From assembly GCA_937951875.1 (NCBI GenBank), contig CALGAN010000024.1, forward strand, positions 62,001 through 126,000: 64,000 nucleotides of DNA, in the 5' to 3' direction. The notes under the pieces are model-generated. The model saw only the letters and a list, made by a program, of their open reading frames with translations. It was not told where the DNA came from and searched no databases. How positions within the stretch are numbered: the first letter of the stretch is position 1; every line of letters starts with the position of its first letter. Made by a program: the position numbers and the translations under genes. Below are positions 59,532-64,000 of this stretch, piece by piece. Source of the DNA: an uncultured Alkalilimnicola sp. GTDB lineage: Bacteria; Pseudomonadota; Gammaproteobacteria; Nitrococcales; AK92.

Positions 59532-60164
59532 ATGCAGGTTCCCCCCGAGATAAGCTTCAATGGCCTGGACAAGTCCGAGTACAACGAGGACTACATCCGG
59601 GAGCGCATTCGGCGCCTGGAACGCATGCACGATGCCATCATCGCGTGCCGCGTGGTGGTGGAACGGCCGCACCGCAACCGCCATACCGGCAACCCGTTTC
59701 GCGTGCGCGTGGAGCTCACGCTGCCGCGCAAGCGCGAGCTGGTGGCCAGCAAGGAGGAGAACGCCGAGCCGAACGTGCAGCTGCGCACCGTGATCGCGCG
59801 CGCCTTCGACGCCATGGAGCGGCAGCTGCGCGCGGTGACCACCGAGCAGGCGCCGCGCACCACCTACATGGCGCCGCTGGAGCAGGATCAACCGCACGGC
59901 ATCGTCGTCCGCCTGTTCCGCAACGAAGGTTACGGTTTCATCAAGACCCTGGACGGGCGCGAGTTCTACATGCACCGCAACAGCGTGCTGCACGATGACT
60001 TCGACGAGCTGCGGATCGGTACCGAAGTGCGTTTTACGCCAGAGCTGGGCGACAAGGGGCCGCAAGCGAGCACCGTGCAGATCATCGCCAACCCAGGTGC
60101 CAACGCCAGTGACAATCCACCGGATTTGGCGGCGCCGCCGGAAGGCTGGGAGATACGCCCCTGA
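59532..60164 (+). CDS. HPF/RaiA domain fused to a cold-shock domain
   Basis: 210-residue fusion. Residues 1-105 form an HPF/RaiA-type ribosome-binding domain (MQVPPEISFNGLDKSEYNEDYIRERIRRLER start, FRVRVELTLPRKRELV). After a linker, residues about 122-190 form a cold-shock domain with RNP1-like GYGFIK and RNP2-like EFYMHR. Such a protein could bind idle 30S subunits and single-stranded RNA together. The ATG at 59532 is chosen over an upstream in-frame TTG at 59517. It stands alone between glmS and the convergent response regulator. Fusions of this kind are known in proteobacteria, but I know of no functional study. Confidence 0.88.
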   Translation: MQVPPEISFNGLDKSEYNEDYIRERIRRLERMHDAIIACRVVVERPHRNRHTGNPFRVRVELTLPRKRELVASKEENAEPNVQLRTVIARAFDAMERQLRAVTTEQAPRTTYMAPLEQDQPHGIVVRLFRNEGYGFIKTLDGREFYMHRNSVLHDDFDELRIGTEVRFTPELGDKGPQASTVQIIANPGANASDNPPDLAAPPEGWEIRP

Positions 60165-60198
60165 TCGGGCTCGGCGATAGCGCCGAGCCGCCGCCCGC

Positions 60199-61194
60199 TT
60201 ACGCCTTGGCCGCGGTCGGCCAGGGGACGGTGAGGACGCGGCCGGACAGCTGCGCCTCGTTGAGATGGCTTTCGAGGTAATTGATGATCTCGGTCGGCGC
60301 CAGCCGGTTCGGGCCCATGGCGTCGAGCGTGCACAGCGACACCGCCGAGCCGACCGTGATGAAGCCGGCCGAGGTCTTGTAGGCGCGCAGGTTGAGCGCC
60401 TGGTGGATGCGGCGGAAGGCGTTGGGATGGCAGCGGGAGGCATCCTCCTGATGCATCAGCACGCCGAACGCCGCCGTGCCGATGCGGGTGACGACGTCCA
60501 GCGGCCGCACCGTCTGCCGCAGCCGGTTGGCCGTGGTCTCCACGACCTCCTCGCAGACCCGCTCGCCGTAACGGCGGCGCAGTGACTCGAAATCGTTGAT
60601 CCGGATCACCGCCAGCATGCCGCCGCCGCCGCGCGCTTCCATGTGCCGCAGCAGATTGTCCAGCTGCCGCTCCAGGTAGGCGCGATTGCCCAGGCCGGTG
60701 ACGACGTCGAAGCTGTTGCGTTCTTCGAGCTGGCGGTTGAGCTCCAGCAAGCGTTGGTTGGCTCTGAGCAGATCGTTCTGCAACTGGGAGATGCGGCTGG
60801 CGGCGTTGATGCGCGCCAGCAGCTCCTTGTTGTCCGGGGACTTGCTGATGAAGTCGTCCACGCCGTGGTTGAACGCTTCGGTCAGGGAATCCAGTCCTTC
60901 CTTGGCGGTCAACAAGATGATGTAGGTGTAGTGGTTGGTCTCTTCGTCGAACTGCCGCACCCGCTTGGTGAGCGTCAGCCCGTCCATCTCCGGCATGAGC
61001 CAGTCCGCGAGCAGGATGTTCGCCCGGCGCTGACGCATCATCTCCAGCGCCTGGGGCGCGGTGTTGGCGGTGCGGATATCCAGGAAGCCGGCGCTTTTGA
61101 GTATCCGGCGAATGACTTCACAGGTGAATTTGGCATCGTCGACGACGATTACCGAAACCTGATCGGCGTTGATGGAGGAGCGAGCAGCGGACAT
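60199..61194 (-). CDS. Response regulator with a degenerate GGDEF domain
   Basis: 331-residue two-domain protein. The receiver domain (about residues 12-130) keeps the acidic pair in IVVDDAKFTC, the phospho-acceptor Asp in LLADWLMPEMDG and the conserved Lys in LLTAKEG. A coiled linker (about 130-165) leads to a GGDEF domain (about 170-325) whose signature reads RIGTAAFGVLM, so cyclase activity is not expected; it may bind c-di-GMP or a protein partner. It lies divergently beside oxyR with 210 bp between starts; no histidine kinase is adjacent. Confidence 0.9.
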   Translation of the reverse strand: MSAARSSINADQVSVIVVDDAKFTCEVIRRILKSAGFLDIRTANTAPQALEMMRQRRANILLADWLMPEMDGLTLTKRVRQFDEETNHYTYIILLTAKEGLDSLTEAFNHGVDDFISKSPDNKELLARINAASRISQLQNDLLRANQRLLELNRQLEERNSFDVVTGLGNRAYLERQLDNLLRHMEARGGGGMLAVIRINDFESLRRRYGERVCEEVVETTANRLRQTVRPLDVVTRIGTAAFGVLMHQEDASRCHPNAFRRIHQALNLRAYKTSAGFITVGSAVSLCTLDAMGPNRLAPTEIINYLESHLNEAQLSGRVLTVPWPTAAKA

Positions 61195-61404
61195 CGTGTG
61201 TTGACCGTCGAATTAGGGGTGTTATCGCACCCGATGGTTTGCGGCTCTACCAGCCCGCGATACCGCAGCGGGGACAACCCCCCATCGAAATTGGGTATTA
61301 GGTTGCCACAGCCGGCGCCTCATGAAAATCTCGTGTGCCGGCCGAGTGCTACCGTTGATCGGATATGAGAAGACTTTCGTCGTTCGGACTATGATTGAGT
61401 CCCT

Positions 61405-62316
61405 ATGAACCTACGTGATTTGCGTTATCTGGTCGCGGTCGCCGACCTGCGCCATTTCGGCAAGGCCGCCGAGGCTTGCTATGTCAGTCAGCCGACCCTG
61501 AGCACCCAGATCAAGAAGCTGGAAGAGTTCCTCGGGGTGCAACTGATCGAGCGCAATAACAAACAGGTAATGCTCACTCCGGTCGGTGCCGAGGTGGTCG
61601 AGCGTGCCCGCCGGGTGCTGCACCAGGTCGACGACCTGATCGAGCTGTGCCGCGCCTCGCGTGACCCGCTGTCCGGCGAGATACGGCTGGGCTTCATCCC
61701 GACCATCGCGCCGTACCTGCTGCCGTATCTCGTGCCCGTGCTGCGCGAGCGGCTGCCGCGGCTCAAGCCCTATCTGTACGAGGATCAGACCGCGCGCCTG
61801 GTCGAGCGACTGCGCCGCGGTGAGGTGGACGCGGCGCTGATGGCGGTGCCGGTGGACGCCCCCGACCTGCGCTACGTCGAACTGTTCGCCGAGCCGTTCC
61901 TGCTGGCGCTGCCGGTCGATCACCCGCTCACCGCCAAGGAGCGCGTGACCCTGGACGATCTCAAGGAACACCGTTTGCTGCTCCTGGACGAAGGCCATTG
62001 TTTGCGCGACCAGGCGCTCGACATCTGCAACATGGTGGGCGTGCGCCACGAGGACGAATTCCGCGCCACCAGCCTGGAAACCCTGCGGCAGATGGTAGCC
62101 TCGGGCGCCGGCATCACTTTCCTGCCGGAGCTGTCCGCTCACGCCAACGCCGCCAACCCCAACGCCGCCGCGATCGTGCTGCGCCGCTTCGAATCGCCGC
62201 AGCCGCGGCGGCAGATGGCGCTCTACTGGCGCAAGGGCTCGGCGCGGGAAGCGGCGGTCGAGGCCATCGGCCAGCTGATCGTCGAGCTGCCGGTGATCCG
62301 GGCGCTGCGAGTCTAG
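61405..62316 (+). CDS. oxyR: Hydrogen peroxide-inducible transcriptional activator OxyR
   Basis: 303-residue LysR regulator with N-terminal HTH (HFGKAAEACYVSQPTLSTQIKKLEE) and an effector domain carrying the peroxide-sensing pair: the two cysteines of GHCLRDQALDIC match E. coli Cys199 and Cys208 in spacing. RATSLETLRQMVASGAGITFLPE also matches OxyR. It should activate peroxide defences, with ahpF upstream in this window a likely target. A TATGAT at 61390-61395 would place a start almost at the ATG, so the real promoter is uncertain. It is not next to recG or ahpC. Confidence 0.95.
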   Translation: MNLRDLRYLVAVADLRHFGKAAEACYVSQPTLSTQIKKLEEFLGVQLIERNNKQVMLTPVGAEVVERARRVLHQVDDLIELCRASRDPLSGEIRLGFIPTIAPYLLPYLVPVLRERLPRLKPYLYEDQTARLVERLRRGEVDAALMAVPVDAPDLRYVELFAEPFLLALPVDHPLTAKERVTLDDLKEHRLLLLDEGHCLRDQALDICNMVGVRHEDEFRATSLETLRQMVASGAGITFLPELSAHANAANPNAAAIVLRRFESPQPRRQMALYWRKGSAREAAVEAIGQLIVELPVIRALRV

Positions 62317-62404
62317 CGCCCGCGGGTTTCCGCCAGGGCCGCGGCGGCGGAATCCGGCATTGCGGGGCGCGGTGCGTGCCGCTGCTTTGTTACACTCCCC
62401 CGCC

Positions 62405-64000
62405 ATGGACGTATCCGACCTCATCGATCCCCTCAACGACGCCCAACGTCAGGCCGTGACCGCTGCCCTGGAGCCGACGCTGGTGCTGGCGGGCGCTGGC
62501 AGCGGCAAGACCCGGGTGCTGACCCACCGCGTGGCCTGGCTGATCCGGGTGGAGCAGGCCTCGCCGTATGCCATCCTGGCCGTCACCTTCACCAACAAGG
62601 CGGCCGCCGAGATGCGCGGCCGCATCGAGCAGCTGCTGGGCATCAACGCCGGCGGCATGTGGATCGGCACCTTCCACGGCCTGTCGCACCGGATGCTGCG
62701 CCAGCACTGGCGCGAGGCGGGCCTGCCCCAGCATTTCCAGATCCTCGACGCCGACGATCAGCTGCGGCTGATCAAGCGGGTGATGCGCACGCTGGAGTTG
62801 GACGAGGCGCGCTGGCCGCCGCGCCAGGTCATGGGCTTCATCAACTCGCGCAAGGACGAGGGCCTGCGGCCGGAGCAGGTGGAATCGACCTACGAGCCGT
62901 ATGTCGCGCAGATGGTGCGGATCTACCGCACCTACGAGGACGCCTGCCGCCGCGCCGGCCAGGTCGATTTCGCCGAGCTGCTGCTGCGCGCCTACGAAAC
63001 GCTGCGCGACAATCCCGAGCTGCTGGCCCACTACCGCCGCCGCTTTGCCCACGTGCTGGTGGACGAGTTCCAAGACACCAACACCATCCAGTACGCCTGG
63101 CTCAAGCTCCTGACCGGACCCGGCACCGACGTGTTCGTGGTGGGCGACGACGACCAGTCCATTTACGGCTGGCGCGGCGCGCGGGTGGAGAACATCCGCC
63201 GCTTCACCGAGGACTTCAACCCGCAGGTGGTGCGCCTGGAGCAGAACTACCGCTCCACCGGCACCATCCTCAAGGCCGCCAACGCGCTGATCGCCCACAA
63301 CAGCGGCCGCATGGGCAAGAACCTGTGGACCGCCGGCGAGGAGGGTGATCCGATCGCCCTGTACGCCGCCTTCAACGAGCAGGACGAGGCTCGCTGGGTG
63401 GTTGAGCAGATCGCCCGCGGGCTGGAGGAGGGCTACGCCCGCGCCGACTTCGCCATCCTCTATCGCTCCAATGCCCAATCACGCGCCTTCGAAGAGGCGC
63501 TGATCGCCCGCGGCCTGCCCTACCGGGTCTACGGCGGCCTGCGCTTCTTCGAGCGCGCCGAAATCAAGGATGCCCTGGCCTATCTGCGCCTGATCCTCAA
63601 CCGCGACGACGACCCGTCCTTCGAGCGGGTGGTGAACGTGCCGCCGCGCGGCATCGGCGAACGTACCCTCGACGCGGTGCGCGCGCAGGCCCGCGCCGAG
63701 GGCGGCAGCCTCTGGCAGGCCGCCGCCCGGCTGGTCGCCGCCCGACAGCTGCCGGCCCGCGCCGCCAACGCCTTGCGCGCCTTCCTCGGGCTGATCGACG
63801 AGCTGGCGGCCAAGGTGCAGGACCTGGCCATACACGAGCAGATCGAGATCGTCACCCAGGACGCCGGCCTGCGCGACTACTACCTCAAGGACAACGCCGA
63901 CAAGGGCCAGACCAAGCTGGAGAACCTGGACGAGCTGGTCACCGCCGCCCGCACCTTCCAGCAGGAGTTCCAGCCCGAGGAGGGCATGGACATCCTCACC
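62405..64000 (+). CDS. uvrD: DNA helicase II UvrD, 5' part (runs off window)
   Basis: First 532 codons of a superfamily 1A helicase for mismatch and nucleotide-excision repair; the 3' end is beyond base 64000 (family about 720-730 residues). Motifs in order: Q-motif LNDAQRQAV, I GAGSGKTRVL, Ia AVTFTNKAAAEMRGR, II VDEFQDTN, III DDDQSIYGWRGA, IV LEQNYRST and YRSNAQSRAFEE. The ATG at 62405 begins MDVSDLIDPLNDAQ, typical of UvrD rather than Rep or PcrA. I do not see a LexA box in the 88 bp upstream. Confidence 0.95.
   Translation, partial: MDVSDLIDPLNDAQRQAVTAALEPTLVLAGAGSGKTRVLTHRVAWLIRVEQASPYAILAVTFTNKAAAEMRGRIEQLLGINAGGMWIGTFHGLSHRMLRQHWREAGLPQHFQILDADDQLRLIKRVMRTLELDEARWPPRQVMGFINSRKDEGLRPEQVESTYEPYVAQMVRIYRTYEDACRRAGQVDFAELLLRAYETLRDNPELLAHYRRRFAHVLVDEFQDTNTIQYAWLKLLTGPGTDVFVVGDDDQSIYGWRGARVENIRRFTEDFNPQVVRLEQNYRSTGTILKAANALIAHNSGRMGKNLWTAGEEGDPIALYAAFNEQDEARWVVEQIARGLEEGYARADFAILYRSNAQSRAFEEALIARGLPYRVYGGLRFFERAEIKDALAYLRLILNRDDDPSFERVVNVPPRGIGERTLDAVRAQARAEGGSLWQAAARLVAARQLPARAANALRAFLGLIDELAAKVQDLAIHEQIEIVTQDAGLRDYYLKDNADKGQTKLENLDELVTAARTFQQEFQPEEGMDILT

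Overview
The window is 64 kb of GC-rich chromosome, densely coding and apparently free of phage, insertion-sequence, CRISPR and tRNA/rRNA content. Gene content and order (mnmG-rsmG-parA-parB-atpIBEFHAGDC-glmU-glmS, an OxyR with both redox cysteines, RF3, MtfA, DusB, AcrB/MexB-type RND pump, the yjfIJKLMC cluster) point to a gammaproteobacterium. I cannot name the genus from sequence alone. All product names come from motifs and remembered family sequences; no database was searched.

Layout. 0-16 kb: 3' part of prfC, mtfA, a PAS-PAS-GGDEF-EAL protein, a divergent PRPP synthetase, hsp20, an aminoglycoside-phosphotransferase/P-loop kinase fusion, a small acidic protein, an HPF-like ribosome protein with an FNR/ANR-type box, rtcB and dusB (RNA repair/modification), an SDR, a DUF2726 protein, a glycosyltransferase overlapping a flippase-like membrane protein, and a DUF4139 protein. 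16-27 kb: a YqaA-like membrane protein and LysR regulator divergent from a pirin; then a six-gene yjfI-J-K-L-M-C cluster (DUF2170, PspA/IM30, DUF2491, DUF350, DUF1190, ATP-grasp) behind an array of palindromes; an acyl-CoA synthetase; and a membrane protein/TelA pair. The yjf cluster and TelA together look like an envelope-stress region.

27-43 kb: a membrane diguanylate cyclase overlapping a divergent apolipoprotein N-acyltransferase, a Rho-N/SAP-like small protein, mgtC preceded by a truncated EF-G-like protein (domains III and V only) with a long structured leader containing a small ORF, ribA, a Bcr/CflA drug exporter, a DUF423 protein, an aldo/keto reductase, an FMN reductase, an RND pump pair, and ahpF with an OxyR-like operator.

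43.2-44.5 kb is a 1.3-kb non-coding region with perfect DnaA boxes. It contains two copies, 853 bp apart, of the same module (inverted box pair at identical 46-bp spacing, then an A-rich run about 138 bp on), so I propose it as a bipartite replication origin. 44.5-59.3 kb is the origin-proximal block mnmG-rsmG, parAB, the complete F1Fo ATP synthase operon behind a good sigma70 promoter and closed by a terminator, then glmU and glmS. 59.5-64 kb: an HPF domain fused to a cold-shock domain, a response regulator with a degenerate GGDEF domain, oxyR, and the 5' part of uvrD, which runs off the window.

The most interesting items are the EF-G-fragment/MgtC operon with its leader ORF, the duplicated origin module, the yjf plus TelA stress region with its tandem operator, and the HPF-cold-shock fusion.
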